A stretch of 64,000 nucleotides of DNA, from contig NZ_JADEXQ010000001.1 of assembly GCF_015207035.1 (NCBI RefSeq), forward strand, positions 62,001-126,000, written 5' to 3'. The notes under the pieces were generated by a model. The model saw only the letters and a list, made by a program, of their open reading frames with translations, made no database searches and had not been told where the DNA came from. The stretch is from Romeriopsis navalis LEGE 11480. Its GTDB lineage: Bacteria; Cyanobacteriota; Cyanobacteriia; Leptolyngbyales; Leptolyngbyaceae. Shown piece by piece: positions 36,308-46,233 of this stretch. A program made the translations under genes and the position numbers. The first letter of the stretch is position 1, and every line of letters begins with the position of its first letter.

Positions 36308-36832
36308 ATGCCGACTGATCCATCACCGATGATTCGGACCGCAGTGGCGGAGGACTACGCAGCGATCGCGAATATCTATAATCAGGCGATCGCCCAAGGC
36401 GGCATGACCTTTGATGATCGCGATTTTGGGACGGCGGATATTCAAGCCTGGGTGGATCATTTTGGGCCACGCGAAAGGTTACTCGTGATCACTGATGCAC
36501 AACGGATTTTGGGTTGGGGCATTATTAAGCGCTATAGCGATCGGGTTGGCTATCGATTGTGTTGTGAAACCTCGATTTATTTAGACCAAGCCGAAATCGG
36601 TCAGGGCTATGGCAAGTTGTTGATGCAGGTGTTAATCCAAACCGTGCAGGATTTCGGCTATCACCATATCGTCGCCAAAATTCTGGCGAATAATCAGGGC
36701 AGCATTCAGTTCCATCAGCGATTTGGGTTTGAATTAGTGGGCATCCAAAAAGATATTGGGTATCTGCGGGGTGAGTGGTATGACATTGCAATTTTGCAAT
36801 GGATTGCCCCGAGTAATCGTAATAGTGATTGA
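36308..36832 (+). CDS. GNAT N-acetyltransferase (phosphinothricin acetyltransferase-like)
   Basis: About 174 residues, the same branch as the GNAT at 31037: MIRTAVAEDYAAIANIYNQAI, the acetyl-CoA loop EIGQGYGKLLMQVLIQ and ANNQGSIQFHQRFGFELVG. Its substrate is unknown; detoxification of an amine is typical. The start is the ATG at 36308; 36329 (MIRTAV) is also possible. It stands alone on the plus strand. Confidence 0.83.
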   Translation: MPTDPSPMIRTAVAEDYAAIANIYNQAIAQGGMTFDDRDFGTADIQAWVDHFGPRERLLVITDAQRILGWGIIKRYSDRVGYRLCCETSIYLDQAEIGQGYGKLLMQVLIQTVQDFGYHHIVAKILANNQGSIQFHQRFGFELVGIQKDIGYLRGEWYDIAILQWIAPSNRNSD

Positions 36833-37176
36833 TTGCGTGAGTGGTTGATGACGATGATAGTTGATCCGGCAGCCATAACCTGGCGTGATCAGGGATTGAA
36901 TGTGCAGCAATGTAACGAACTTGTTACGGCGATTCAATGTCGTGCCCCAGGGGATTTCTGTAGTTCTCGATACAGTTTTTTTGGAATAGTTTAAATCCGT
37001 GGTTGGGGGTGGCCCGTAATTCCTTATGTAAGCACTCAACGTTGCGCAACACGAAGCCGTTCTTACATCCGCTACATATCTGCAATGAATCAGCGACGGC
37101 AGTCGATTAATGGCTGTGCGTGGAAAAACCGTTGATTCAATCCAGGCAATCCTATCGTTGTATAACAGAGGTTGTG
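36833..37176. other. Leader region of the DUF2808 gene
   Basis: No gene is seen. GTTCTTACATCC at 37059 is shared, with matching distance to the start codon, with the leader of the truncated paralogue at 32667. An AGAGG ribosome binding site precedes the start. Confidence 0.5.
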
Positions 37177-37902
37177 ATGAAATCCCTTATTTCTGCGGCT
37201 ACGTTTGCGTTACTACTTTCCACTGTCGCATTGGCCCCGAAGGCGATCGCCGCACCCGCCAATAAGACGCATGATGTGATTGGTTCTCGGCGACGCGCCC
37301 TTAATCTGAAGTCTCGCTATCACCATTCGATGCCTGAAAAATCGGCCCAAGCGAAGGCGCAAGCGAAGTCCCAGCGCGCGCGTCTGTTGAATTCGACTGG
37401 CCGTCTCCGGTCGTTGCGTTTGGCACAGCAGGCGGCGGCGACTGCTGTAAAGCCGCAAGCTGCGACTCCGGGACAAATCGGTTTTCGCTCCGCCCTGCGG
37501 TTAAATTCATTCACGACGAATTCAGAAGTGAGTGGTTTACCCGCAACCTACCGGGTGAAGCTGATGCTACCGGCGAATGCAGGGCGATCGCTGCAAGCGG
37601 TCAAAATCATGCAGGACGTTAATGTTGACACTGTGCGATTTGATCCGAGTGAGACACAGGTGAGCCTATCCAGTGGGGCGAAAACACCGCTGGCCAGCGT
37701 TGGTGGCGTCGAACAGCCGGGGACAGCAACTGTGGTCTTTAATCCACCGATCGCGCCCGGTGAAACGGTTACGGTTGATTTGCCGGTGCGGGCGAATCCA
37801 TCGGATGGGATTTACTTGTTCGGTGTGACAGCTTTCCCGGAAGGGGAAAATACCCTCGGCCAGTTTCTGGGGTTTGGCCGTCTGCACCTCAACGATCGTT
37901 AA
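37177..37902 (+). CDS. Exported DUF2808 family protein
   Basis: A 241-residue secreted protein: signal peptide to about residue 26 (APKAIAA), a basic Ala/Gln-rich linker and a C-terminal beta-sandwich with VSGLPATYRVKLMLPANAG, VNVDTVRFDPSETQVSL and APGETVTVDLPVRANPSDG, typical of the cyanobacterial DUF2808 family. Function unknown; the fold and location suggest an envelope role. A truncated paralogue lies 4.5 kb upstream, with a related leader. A 16-bp hairpin follows at 37968. Confidence 0.8.
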   Translation: MKSLISAATFALLLSTVALAPKAIAAPANKTHDVIGSRRRALNLKSRYHHSMPEKSAQAKAQAKSQRARLLNSTGRLRSLRLAQQAAATAVKPQAATPGQIGFRSALRLNSFTTNSEVSGLPATYRVKLMLPANAGRSLQAVKIMQDVNVDTVRFDPSETQVSLSSGAKTPLASVGGVEQPGTATVVFNPPIAPGETVTVDLPVRANPSDGIYLFGVTAFPEGENTLGQFLGFGRLHLNDR

Positions 37903-37967
37903 TTAGGTGACAGCGAGCGAGCGTTGTATTCGCGACAGTTCCCACATTTGACACATACTGAAATTTT

Positions 37968-38008
37968 GCGCATGGGCCAATCCCCGATGTGAGGATTGGC
38001 CCATGCGC
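37968..38008 (+). terminator. Hairpin without T-run after the DUF2808 gene
   Basis: GCGCATGGGCCAATCC and its exact complement form a 16-bp stem around a 9-base loop, 66 bases past the stop codon. No T-run follows, so it may terminate less efficiently or protect the mRNA 3' end. Confidence 0.6.
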
Positions 38009-38075
38009 TGTTGGGCGTCGCGGGATTTTGTACACTAGGAATTATGGTGAGTGACTGTTCCTACGGGGTTTGATC

Positions 38076-38903
38076 ATGACGATTGATGATACGCCGCCGG
38101 CCCATGTCCATTTAGTGGATAGTTTTCAGCATGGTTGGCAGAAGCTCAATCTGATCTATGAGCATGAACCGCCGGGTGAAATGCCAGAGGCGGAAATGCC
38201 ATTTCATATGGTGGTGATTGCCCAGGGTGATTTTCACTGTGACGTCTGTGTTGAAGGAACTTGGCGGTCGGTGGATTATGCCAAAGGGGGCATCGCAATT
38301 TTGCCTGCGAGTGAGTTGTTTCCGCGCACTTTGATCGATCGTGAAGTGCCGTTGCTGGAGTTATTTCTGCATCCGACGATCAACGATCCACAGAATCCGC
38401 TACAGCTAGAACCACAGTGGAATATTCGTGATCCGTTGGTGGAGCAGATGGGATTGTCATTGCAGCAGGAATTACTGTTTGCGGGTGCCGCGGGGGCGGC
38501 CTATGCCGATTCAATGGCGATTGCCCTCTCGACGCATTTACATCATCGTTACGGTCAGCGCCGTTTCCCGGCCCCGCGAGGCAAGCTCGCACAATGGCAA
38601 GTAAAACAACTCCGTGATTATATTCAGGCCAACTTGGCCGGAGACTTAACGATCGATCGATTGGCCACACTCGTGCAATTAAGTCCGGGTTATTTTGCCA
38701 CATTGTTTAAGCGGACATTTGGCAATACGCCCTATCAGTATGTATTGCAATGTCGCATGCAACGGGCGCAGGAACTTTTGCGTGCCAGTGATTTGCCGAT
38801 TGTCCAAATCGCCGATCGTGTGGGGTTCCAAACTCAAAGCCATTTCACGCGATTGTTTCGGCAGCAGGTCGGGATGACCCCGAGGCAGTATCGTCAGATT
38901 TAG
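38076..38903 (+). CDS. AraC-family transcriptional regulator
   Basis: About 275 residues. The N-terminal 150 residues form a cupin-like sensor with FHMVVIAQGDFHCDVCVEG. The C-terminal 100 residues contain the paired AraC helix-turn-helices: IDRLATLVQLSPGYFATLFK and IADRVGFQTQSHFTRLFR, ending GMTPRQYRQI. It likely binds a small ligand and activates nearby genes. It is followed after about 95 bases by the ferric-reductase-like gene on the same strand. Confidence 0.88.
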   Translation: MTIDDTPPAHVHLVDSFQHGWQKLNLIYEHEPPGEMPEAEMPFHMVVIAQGDFHCDVCVEGTWRSVDYAKGGIAILPASELFPRTLIDREVPLLELFLHPTINDPQNPLQLEPQWNIRDPLVEQMGLSLQQELLFAGAAGAAYADSMAIALSTHLHHRYGQRRFPAPRGKLAQWQVKQLRDYIQANLAGDLTIDRLATLVQLSPGYFATLFKRTFGNTPYQYVLQCRMQRAQELLRASDLPIVQIADRVGFQTQSHFTRLFRQQVGMTPRQYRQI

Positions 38904-38998
38904 GCGATCGGCGGAATCGGACATTTTTGCGTCGGAATCGGCTATACAAACTTTTCGGGAGTTGGCTATGCTGAACTAACGCATCCGCAGGTGAGATT

Positions 38999-39595
38999 AT
39001 GGTGAAAGGCTGGAAGATTGTGATCGCTACGATGATTGTTGTTGGGGCGATTGTTCTGGGGATTGGTTACGTCGAGGGATTAACGGAGGCGTCGATCCGC
39101 TTAGCGGTGCGTGCAACGGCTCGCATTTCTTGTCTGCTTTTCCTCGCAGCTTTTGTGGCTGCCCCACTCCATCGTTTATGGGCGACGGATGTCTCCCGGT
39201 GGCTGGTGCAAAATCGGCGCTTTTTGGGGCTGTCGATGGCGGTTTCCCATGCTTATCACGGGGTGACGATCGTTGGGTTACATCTTGTGACGCAGGGGTT
39301 ACACCCGCAGATTAATCCGCTAGCGGTTTTAGGCTATGGCTTTTTGCTGGCGATGACGATTACCTCATTTGCATCGCCAGCGCAGGCGATTGGCCGGCGG
39401 GCTTGGCGTGTGTTGCATATTGCCGGAATGCATTATTTTTGGTTGACGTTTGCATTGGAATTTGCGTTGCGGGCCTTCGAAAATGGAATTTATTTTGGCT
39501 TAACGCTATTGGTGTTTGGCGTGATGCTGATTCGGCTGTGGCCTCAGCGTCATAAACAGTCAAAATCATTACGACCCGAATCGGTAACGGAATAA
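38999..39595 (+). CDS. Ferric-reductase-like transmembrane haem protein
   Basis: A 198-residue protein with five to six membrane helices. Paired histidines in SHAYHG and HIAGMHYFW have the positions of haem ligands in the ferric-reductase-like domain (MsrQ/YedZ or NOX branch). No flavin or NAD domain is present, so it would rely on separate electron partners. A separate soluble partner was not seen beside it. A terminator follows at 39822. Confidence 0.7.
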   Translation: MVKGWKIVIATMIVVGAIVLGIGYVEGLTEASIRLAVRATARISCLLFLAAFVAAPLHRLWATDVSRWLVQNRRFLGLSMAVSHAYHGVTIVGLHLVTQGLHPQINPLAVLGYGFLLAMTITSFASPAQAIGRRAWRVLHIAGMHYFWLTFALEFALRAFENGIYFGLTLLVFGVMLIRLWPQRHKQSKSLRPESVTE

Positions 39596-40414
39596 GCCGA
39601 TCGGTAGCATTGCTTGTATCCGTCGGTGTTTGCGTCAGTCGGTGGTGGAATCAATTGGTACTCAAATTAATTGGTGATGGCATCGCTTGCAAATTGCATA
39701 TATCCGTGACTGATTTCTTCATTGCGCCAATAGTCAATGGGTTTTGGGTGCCAATATTAAACGGCTTGGAGAGCACGGGTTGACGCAATTTGCGTAATTA
39801 CCCGGAATTAATAACTCATGCTGCTGCCCTAGCTCCGTAAAATTCTGGAGCTAGGGCAGTATTTTAGCGGGCTAAAGTCTGGTGCGGTTTAAATCTTGAT
39901 GGATGAGTTCCGTGTTTTCTAGAAGGACATTTGTGGGTGTGCTTGTTTACATTAGGGAGTAATGTCAAGGCGAGTTGATGGCGCTGCATTTACCCAAAAC
40001 ATCAACTCTCGATTTTTGTACTTTGTTAATTCGTTGCTGCGATCCATATCAGGCGATCGCGGTGATCTAATTAATTTTGTTCGGCAAATTGTGCCGGCTG
40101 AATCCCTTTAGCGATGGTTGAAGGTGATTAATGCTGGACCTAAATTTGAAGCGTGTTGTAAATCCTCCCGAACCAACTCATGATTGCTTGATGACCTGCC
40201 CAGTAATGGATGCGGGGACAGTGCGGCAACGTCAGTTGCTGACATGTTGCGATTTCGGAGCACGATGCGCTGTTGTTCGTGTAAGGCATCCGGATAAATC
40301 ATTGGTTTATTCGCGATCGTGCTGGCGGACAATTTGGACTGCTTGATCTGGATTCGGTATTCCAGAACTGATTGGCATGATTTATTTCCTCAATGGAGTT
40401 GACTAATCCCCCAC
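39596..40414. other. Long leader region before the NRPS gene
   Basis: About 820 bases without a convincing gene. A terminator hairpin lies at 39822-39866. Beyond it the sequence holds only short frames. The NRPS promoter must lie here, but no clear sigma-70 pair was recognised. Confidence 0.5.
39822..39866 (+). terminator. Intrinsic terminator after the ferric-reductase-like gene
   Basis: A 13-bp perfect stem (CTGCCCTAGCTCC and its complement; two further pairs extend it) with a 10-base loop, followed by TATTTTA. Confidence 0.75.
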
Positions 40415-43400
40415 ATGCTAGGAATTTCATTGCCGCAACTGCGTCGTCCGGCACGATCAGAAATTGATGTCACGCTTGATGCGCCTGCGCCTAGACAAGT
40501 GCGCTATCCGTTGTCGCCGATGCAGCAGGGGATGTTGTTTCATAGTCTTTATCAGCCTCAATCCGGTACGGATATTGAGCAAATTATTTGTACATTAAAT
40601 GAGACGGTGCAAGTTGAATATTTTGTTCAGGCTTGGCAGCAGATCTTAGTGCGGTACGATAGTTTGCGAACGACGATTACGGATGTTGCGACGTTGCATC
40701 CGCAGCAAGTTGTCCATCCACAATTAGCGACACCGTTTGAGCAGCAAAATTGGTGTGATGATTCACCAATGCAGCAGGCAGAGAAGCTGGAGTTGTTGTT
40801 GGCCAGCGATCGGCTCCAGGGATTTGATTTGCTGAATCCGGCAGCGATCTTGCTGCGTCTGCGGTTGATTCAATTGGATGTAGCCAAATTCAAATTTATT
40901 TGGACATTTCATCATCTGTTATTGGATGGTCGATCGATTACGCAAATTTTGCAGGAAGTGTTTGCGCTGTATGATGCCTTGCGGCGAGCCGCGCACTTGC
41001 CGCTACCGATCGTGCGTCCATATCAGGATTACATCGCTTGGCAACAGCAGCAAAATTTCTGTGATGCTCAACCCTTTTGGCAAGATCTGCTGCAAGGCTT
41101 TAACTGCGCGACACCACTGCTGCCGATTCAAGCAATGGGGGAAACGGCAGTTGAACCCGGACATCAGAACATCGCGATCAGTCTTTCATCGGCTCAAACC
41201 GCTGCTTTGCAGGAATATGCGGCAGCGATTCAGGTAACACCGAATACGATCATCCAGGGCGTTTGGGGTATTTTGTTGAGTCGTTATAGCGGTAAGCAAG
41301 ATGTGGTCTTTGGTACGGTACGGGCTTGCCGCAAAACACCGATCGAGGGCGTTGATTCAATGGTTGGCCTGTTGATCAATACGCTGCCAGTGCGGGTTCA
41401 GCCTCAACCCGATTTGTCAGTGCGGGAATATTTACAGGCTTTGCGGGCGCAGCATGTTGCGGTGCGTCCCTATGAGCAGACCCCATTGATGCAGATTCAG
41501 ACCTGGAGTGAAATTCCGGGTGGCACGGCGTTATTGGAAAGCCTGGTGTTGTTTGAGAATTATCAAATCAATGAGCAACTGCAGCAAGCGGACGCAGCTT
41601 GGGCCGATCGTCATGTTGAATTTCGGGAGCAGCCGTCATTTCCCTTAGTATTGATGGCTGCGATGGGAAAAGCGTTACAGCTTAAAGTATCCTACGACCA
41701 GACTCGCTTTGATCGGCCTAGCATGGAGCGGTTGCTCGGGCATTTGCAGATGCTGTTGACGAGTTTGCTCGATCATGCGGACCCGTTAGAGCATCCCGAC
41801 CTGCGACTTGCTGCCCTGACTTGGTTGACCACCGCAGAAACTGAGCAACTGTTGGTGCAGTGGAATCAAACCGATCGATCCTATGCTTCGGAGCGACTGT
41901 TGCATGAATTGTTTGAGCAGCAAGTCAGCCAAAATCCGGCGGCGGTGGCTTTGGTTTATGGCGATCAGCAGATGACCTACGGCGAACTGAATCAACGATC
42001 GAATCAGTTAGCGCAGTATCTGGTGCGCCAAGGGCTAAGTTCAGGAGAAGCCGTTGGGGTTTATCTCGATCGCGGTTTTGAGTTAGTCATTGCATTATTC
42101 GCAGTGCTGAAAGCGGGCGGTGCTTATGTCCCCTTTGAGCCGACTTACCCGGATGCGCGAGTGCAGTGGATTATGGATTCGCTGGCGTTACGCTATATGA
42201 TTGCTGCACCGCAATATCAGGCGAAATTAGTGCCACTCACCAGCCAATTAGCCCAGTTTCAGCAATTGGTTTTGTTAGATTTGGCTGCGACTCAGATGCC
42301 GGGTGTGTTTGATTTCGAGCGGTATGCGGCAGAAAATTTAACTCGTCGGACGTCAGCGACATCGCGAGCCTATATTATTTTTACCTCGGGTTCGACCGGC
42401 ACCCCGAAGGGCGTCGTCGTGAATCACCAATCCGTGACCAATCTGATTGACTGGGTGAATCGTGAGTTCGAAATAAGTGCCACCGATCGCGCGTTATTTA
42501 TCACGTCCGTATGTTTTGATTTATCGGTCTATGACATGTTTGGCTTGTTGGCGGCAGGGGGTTCATTACAGATTGCCTCGAATGCCGAAATTCAAGATCC
42601 CCATGCCTTGATCCGACTGCTTCAGACGGCCCCGATTACGTTCTGGAATTCTGCCCCGCCGATGTTGCAACAGTTGGTGCCATTGCTCAAGCGCCGCCAA
42701 ACGAAGCGGCGTCAGCCGGCTAAGGCGTCCCACTGGTTAGAGGAATTAGACCGACGACAGATCGAGCGGCGCCAAGTGGCTGGGTCCAATTCGCAACTCC
42801 GATTAATTTTTTTAAGTGGGGATTGGGTGCCCATATCCTTACCGGACTTTCTTAAAGACCAATTTCCTGATGCCCAGGTGGTGGCGCTGGGTGGGGCAAC
42901 AGAAGCGACGGTATGGTCGAATTTTTATGTGATTGATCAGATCGATGCCCGCTGGAACAGTATCCCTTACGGCAAACCGATTCAAAATTCCCAATACTAT
43001 ATTTTGGACGAGCAATTGCGGCCTTGCCCGATCGGCGTAACGGGTGAGCTTTATATTGGTGGCGATTGTTTGGCTGTGGGCTACACCGATGTGGCGAAGA
43101 CAGAAGCACAGTTTATTCCCTATCCGTTTGGTCATGGTCCAACGGATCGACTGTATCGAACGGGTGATTTAGCCCGGTTTTTCCCGGATGGCAATATCGA
43201 ATTTTTGGGACGAATTGATCATCAAGTGAAGATTCGGGGGTTTCGGATTGAGCTGGGTGAGATTGCGACGGTTTTGATGCGGCACCCGGATATTGAAACC
43301 GCGATTGTGCTGGCTCAAGACTTACCGATTGGCGATCGGTATGATCCTTGTTTAGTCGCTTATGTGGTGCTGAAGGCGGGGATTAAGCCGGCTGAGGATA

Positions 43401-44557
43401 CGACGGTCTGGTCTTTGACGGAATTTTTGAACCATGAATTGCCCAACTTTTTGCGGGAATATTTACCGGGTTATATGATTCCGCATACGATTAGCGCGAT
43501 TCATCAGATTCCGCTGACGTCGAATGGAAAACTCGATCGTCAGGCGCTGCAGCCCGTGCAATTGATAGGTAAATCATGCTCGATTTATCGGCCACCGACG
43601 ACACTTCTAGAACATCAATTGGTGGAAATTTGGTCGAACATATTAGGTATTGCGACGATCGGTTGTGATGATAATTTCTTTGACTTGGGTGGTCATTCGC
43701 TGCTGGCGGTGGAGTTGATTGCGCAGATTGAAGCGGTCTTTGACCATCAACTTTCTTTGAGTGTGGTGTTTCGTGCCCCAACGGTGTCTGCGATGGCGCA
43801 ATTGCTGAAGTCGGATACGATCGAATATCTGACCGGCGCAATGATTCCGGTCAATCGTGGTGCACCGGATCGTACACCGTTATTCCTCTGCCAGTTTTAC
43901 GATGAAATAGCGCCGTATTTGCCACCGGATCTACCGGTGTATGGTCTGGATGCGGGGATCTTCGATATTCGGCAGCCGCAAGATCATATTTGCCGCTATG
44001 CCAAGGACTATGTCGTCAAAATTCGGGCTGTGCAGCCAGAAGGGCCGTATTATCTGGGGGGCTATTGCTTTGGGGGATATTTGGCCTTAGAGATTGCCCA
44101 GCAATTGAAACAACAAGGTCAGGTTGTTGACTTAGTGGTATTGCTGGAAAGCTATGGTCCGAATATCCCGTTTTATCAATCGGGATTGACGTTGCCAACG
44201 ATGGGTTTGTTATTGGCCAGTGTGAAGCGGCGATGGCGTGAGAAACAACGTCTAAAACGGTTGACGAGATGTTCCGAGATGCGGCTCCCGAACGATGTCG
44301 TGATTCCGCGCGAGCCGGTGCAAGCGGCAGTTCGGCATTATCCACTTGGGGAATACGATGGCGAGGTCTTGCTGTTGAGTGGTGATACGAGCCATTTAGG
44401 GTCAAGATTCTTGCCCCGTTTGGGTTGGGGGCAGACATTCACGGGGAAATGCACCATCAAAACGTTGGATGGTGGTCATATGACGCTCCTCGAATCGCCC
44501 TATATTCAACAGGTTGTTGCGAGTATTGACGCGGCAATGCGATCGCGAACTACTTAA
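40415..44557 (+). CDS. Single-module NRPS (C-A-T-TE), cysteine-type adenylation domain
   Basis: A 1380-residue enzyme. The condensation domain has core SPMQQGMLFHS and active site HHLLLDG (His166-Gly172). The adenylation domain has TSGSTGTPKG (657-666) and A4 FDLSVYDMFG. By alignment to GrsA the pocket reads D702, L703, Y706, N745, F799, S801, L825, V833, W834, K1039, close to the known cysteine code DLYNLSLIWK. The carrier domain has FFDLGGHSL (Ser1095). A thioesterase ends the protein, with Cys1218 in GGYCFGG instead of the common serine and His1355 near its end. Residues 759-794 form an Arg/Lys/Gln-rich insertion. No MbtH or Sfp gene is nearby. Confidence 0.9.
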   Translation: MLGISLPQLRRPARSEIDVTLDAPAPRQVRYPLSPMQQGMLFHSLYQPQSGTDIEQIICTLNETVQVEYFVQAWQQILVRYDSLRTTITDVATLHPQQVVHPQLATPFEQQNWCDDSPMQQAEKLELLLASDRLQGFDLLNPAAILLRLRLIQLDVAKFKFIWTFHHLLLDGRSITQILQEVFALYDALRRAAHLPLPIVRPYQDYIAWQQQQNFCDAQPFWQDLLQGFNCATPLLPIQAMGETAVEPGHQNIAISLSSAQTAALQEYAAAIQVTPNTIIQGVWGILLSRYSGKQDVVFGTVRACRKTPIEGVDSMVGLLINTLPVRVQPQPDLSVREYLQALRAQHVAVRPYEQTPLMQIQTWSEIPGGTALLESLVLFENYQINEQLQQADAAWADRHVEFREQPSFPLVLMAAMGKALQLKVSYDQTRFDRPSMERLLGHLQMLLTSLLDHADPLEHPDLRLAALTWLTTAETEQLLVQWNQTDRSYASERLLHELFEQQVSQNPAAVALVYGDQQMTYGELNQRSNQLAQYLVRQGLSSGEAVGVYLDRGFELVIALFAVLKAGGAYVPFEPTYPDARVQWIMDSLALRYMIAAPQYQAKLVPLTSQLAQFQQLVLLDLAATQMPGVFDFERYAAENLTRRTSATSRAYIIFTSGSTGTPKGVVVNHQSVTNLIDWVNREFEISATDRALFITSVCFDLSVYDMFGLLAAGGSLQIASNAEIQDPHALIRLLQTAPITFWNSAPPMLQQLVPLLKRRQTKRRQPAKASHWLEELDRRQIERRQVAGSNSQLRLIFLSGDWVPISLPDFLKDQFPDAQVVALGGATEATVWSNFYVIDQIDARWNSIPYGKPIQNSQYYILDEQLRPCPIGVTGELYIGGDCLAVGYTDVAKTEAQFIPYPFGHGPTDRLYRTGDLARFFPDGNIEFLGRIDHQVKIRGFRIELGEIATVLMRHPDIETAIVLAQDLPIGDRYDPCLVAYVVLKAGIKPAEDTTVWSLTEFLNHELPNFLREYLPGYMIPHTISAIHQIPLTSNGKLDRQALQPVQLIGKSCSIYRPPTTLLEHQLVEIWSNILGIATIGCDDNFFDLGGHSLLAVELIAQIEAVFDHQLSLSVVFRAPTVSAMAQLLKSDTIEYLTGAMIPVNRGAPDRTPLFLCQFYDEIAPYLPPDLPVYGLDAGIFDIRQPQDHICRYAKDYVVKIRAVQPEGPYYLGGYCFGGYLALEIAQQLKQQGQVVDLVVLLESYGPNIPFYQSGLTLPTMGLLLASVKRRWREKQRLKRLTRCSEMRLPNDVVIPREPVQAAVRHYPLGEYDGEVLLLSGDTSHLGSRFLPRLGWGQTFTGKCTIKTLDGGHMTLLESPYIQQVVASIDAAMRSRTT

Positions 44558-44668
44558 AGCAATATGCACAATATGAACCGAATATGCCGTTGTCATTATC
44601 CGCAACGTGATTCAAAGATGATTGCTAGAGAGTTTAACTAACTTTTACTGTAGACTGGCCGCCGCAAA

Positions 44669-45193
44669 ATGCTGAAACTGAAATCAAAACGTAAACGATT
44701 GCTCTACGTGAGTGGGCTAATTACAGTTGCGGGGTTGCTTGTGGGTGCGAAAGCAATCCATTTTATTTCACGATCGCAGGCGATTTCCGATTGTCCAGCC
44801 AGTGTTGCGGGACAGGCAATGGCCGCAGCGGACAGCAAGTTACATCCTTTGAAGGTTGTGGTTGAGCCGTGGGAAGGACGGCATAACGTCTATGGTGTCT
44901 TTGTTATTCCCAAGGGCCATCGCTCAGACCGATTTGTGACGATTACCTTCGATGATCGGCAAACCTACTGTGGCAGCATTGTGCCGGTTGATCCGAGTTG
45001 GGTCAATATGAAAGTCCAACCGGGGCAGCAGGTTGTTCTGGGATTATTGCGGACGCGCACGGCAATTTGGCTTTTGACGAATGGTAAAAAGTCACAGTTG
45101 GAGCAACCGGCGAGCTGGACGTTATCCACGCAGAAGCCGACCTATTCGCGAGTCTCAAATTCGGCGGCCGAGATGCCGACATCAACGCATTAG
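44669..45193 (+). CDS. Membrane-anchored protein, unknown function
   Basis: A 174-residue protein. The N-terminus is basic (KLKSKRKR) followed by one hydrophobic helix (residues 11-33), so it is probably anchored with the rest outside the cytoplasm. The remainder is beta-rich with two cysteines (SDCPAS and TYCGSIVP) that could form a disulfide. No family recognised. It follows the NRPS gene after 111 bases on the same strand and may share its transcript. Confidence 0.6.
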   Translation: MLKLKSKRKRLLYVSGLITVAGLLVGAKAIHFISRSQAISDCPASVAGQAMAAADSKLHPLKVVVEPWEGRHNVYGVFVIPKGHRSDRFVTITFDDRQTYCGSIVPVDPSWVNMKVQPGQQVVLGLLRTRTAIWLLTNGKKSQLEQPASWTLSTQKPTYSRVSNSAAEMPTSTH

Positions 45194-45261
45194 AATGCTC
45201 CTCACCTTGAGCGAATTGCGATGGTTTAGAGCCGCGTTCTGGCCGGCGCTTGCTCGCAAGC

Positions 45262-45960
45262 CTATAGCATATCCTGTGGTGGAACAGTCCCACTATTCAG
45301 CACCTCAAGCGCGGCGGCGACAACTCGAAAATGTTCATCTTCCTGCATCTTGAGCAGTAAGGCCTTCGCTTGTGGATCAGTGCAAGTTTGGAGGGCTGTC
45401 GTCGCGCGCCAGCGATTGCGCCAATAGGGATCTTGCGTTAGCTGTGTGATTTGCGCTAAGGCATCAGCTTGAAATTCCGTTCCCCAGAGGCGGATAAAGC
45501 CCAAAATCCCGGCTTCTTTGACCGTCTGGATCGAATCCTGTAGGGCGTGGGTAATGATGCGATGTAGGGCGGCAGGATTGCCCGATTCAATCATCAATGA
45601 GACGATCGTTTGTTTCACCAGCCAACTATCCGATCGTGTAAACAGGTTTTCGAGCAATGGAATTGCGTCGTTGCCAAATTCAAAAATTGAGTTAGCGGCT
45701 TCTGCTTGGATATTACTGTCAGCCTCATTATCGAGTAAATCCTGTAGGACTTCAAAGGATTGAGCGGTACGGTGGTTACCGAGCCCCATCACGGCGATGC
45801 GTCGCAGTCCAACGTCTTTCTCGGCGGTGAGCCGCTGTAGGATCGGGATGGCTAGCGCTGATTCCACCTGAGCTAGTTGATTGAGTGACTCAATCCGCTT
45901 ATTTAATGCGGGGTCGCGCAGTTGGGTTTCAAGCTGTTGTAAACGATCGGGACTAGTCAT
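45262..45960 (-). CDS. HEAT-repeat protein (NblB/CpcE-like)
   Basis: About 232 residues made of five to six PBS-lyase HEAT-like repeats (for example VGLRRIAVMGLGNHRTAQSF, NIQAEAANSIFEFGNDAIPLL, TVKEAGILGFIRLWG). In cyanobacteria these helical scaffolds act in phycobilisome assembly or breakdown, but generic protein binding is equally possible. The start is set at MTSPDRLQQ (45960); the frame is open to 46026. Confidence 0.82.
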   Translation of the reverse strand: MTSPDRLQQLETQLRDPALNKRIESLNQLAQVESALAIPILQRLTAEKDVGLRRIAVMGLGNHRTAQSFEVLQDLLDNEADSNIQAEAANSIFEFGNDAIPLLENLFTRSDSWLVKQTIVSLMIESGNPAALHRIITHALQDSIQTVKEAGILGFIRLWGTEFQADALAQITQLTQDPYWRNRWRATTALQTCTDPQAKALLLKMQEDEHFRVVAAALEVLNSGTVPPQDML

Positions 45961-46233
45961 AGCGGACTCAAGAAAATAACTCACTGCCATTTTCCCATAT
46001 CTGCAAATTCCTACAAGTGCAATCATGACTAAAATCCATTGCTAAAAGAATTAGTCCGGAAAAATATGGTGAAATTTATCGGTTTAATATCTTTTTAATT
46101 AACATCAACATCAGAGATTAATTGAAGGTTTCGTCATCATAAATACGGGTAATTTCACCGCAGCTTTGCCTAATTCTATTTAAGTGTAAATACTATGGGT
46201 ATAAGCAACAAATAAAACTGTAGAAATTGACTT

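Noticed and set aside
40131-40346. A 71-residue frame in the spacer before the NRPS gene
   Set aside because: Cysteine- and arginine-rich with no known motif and no ribosome binding site.
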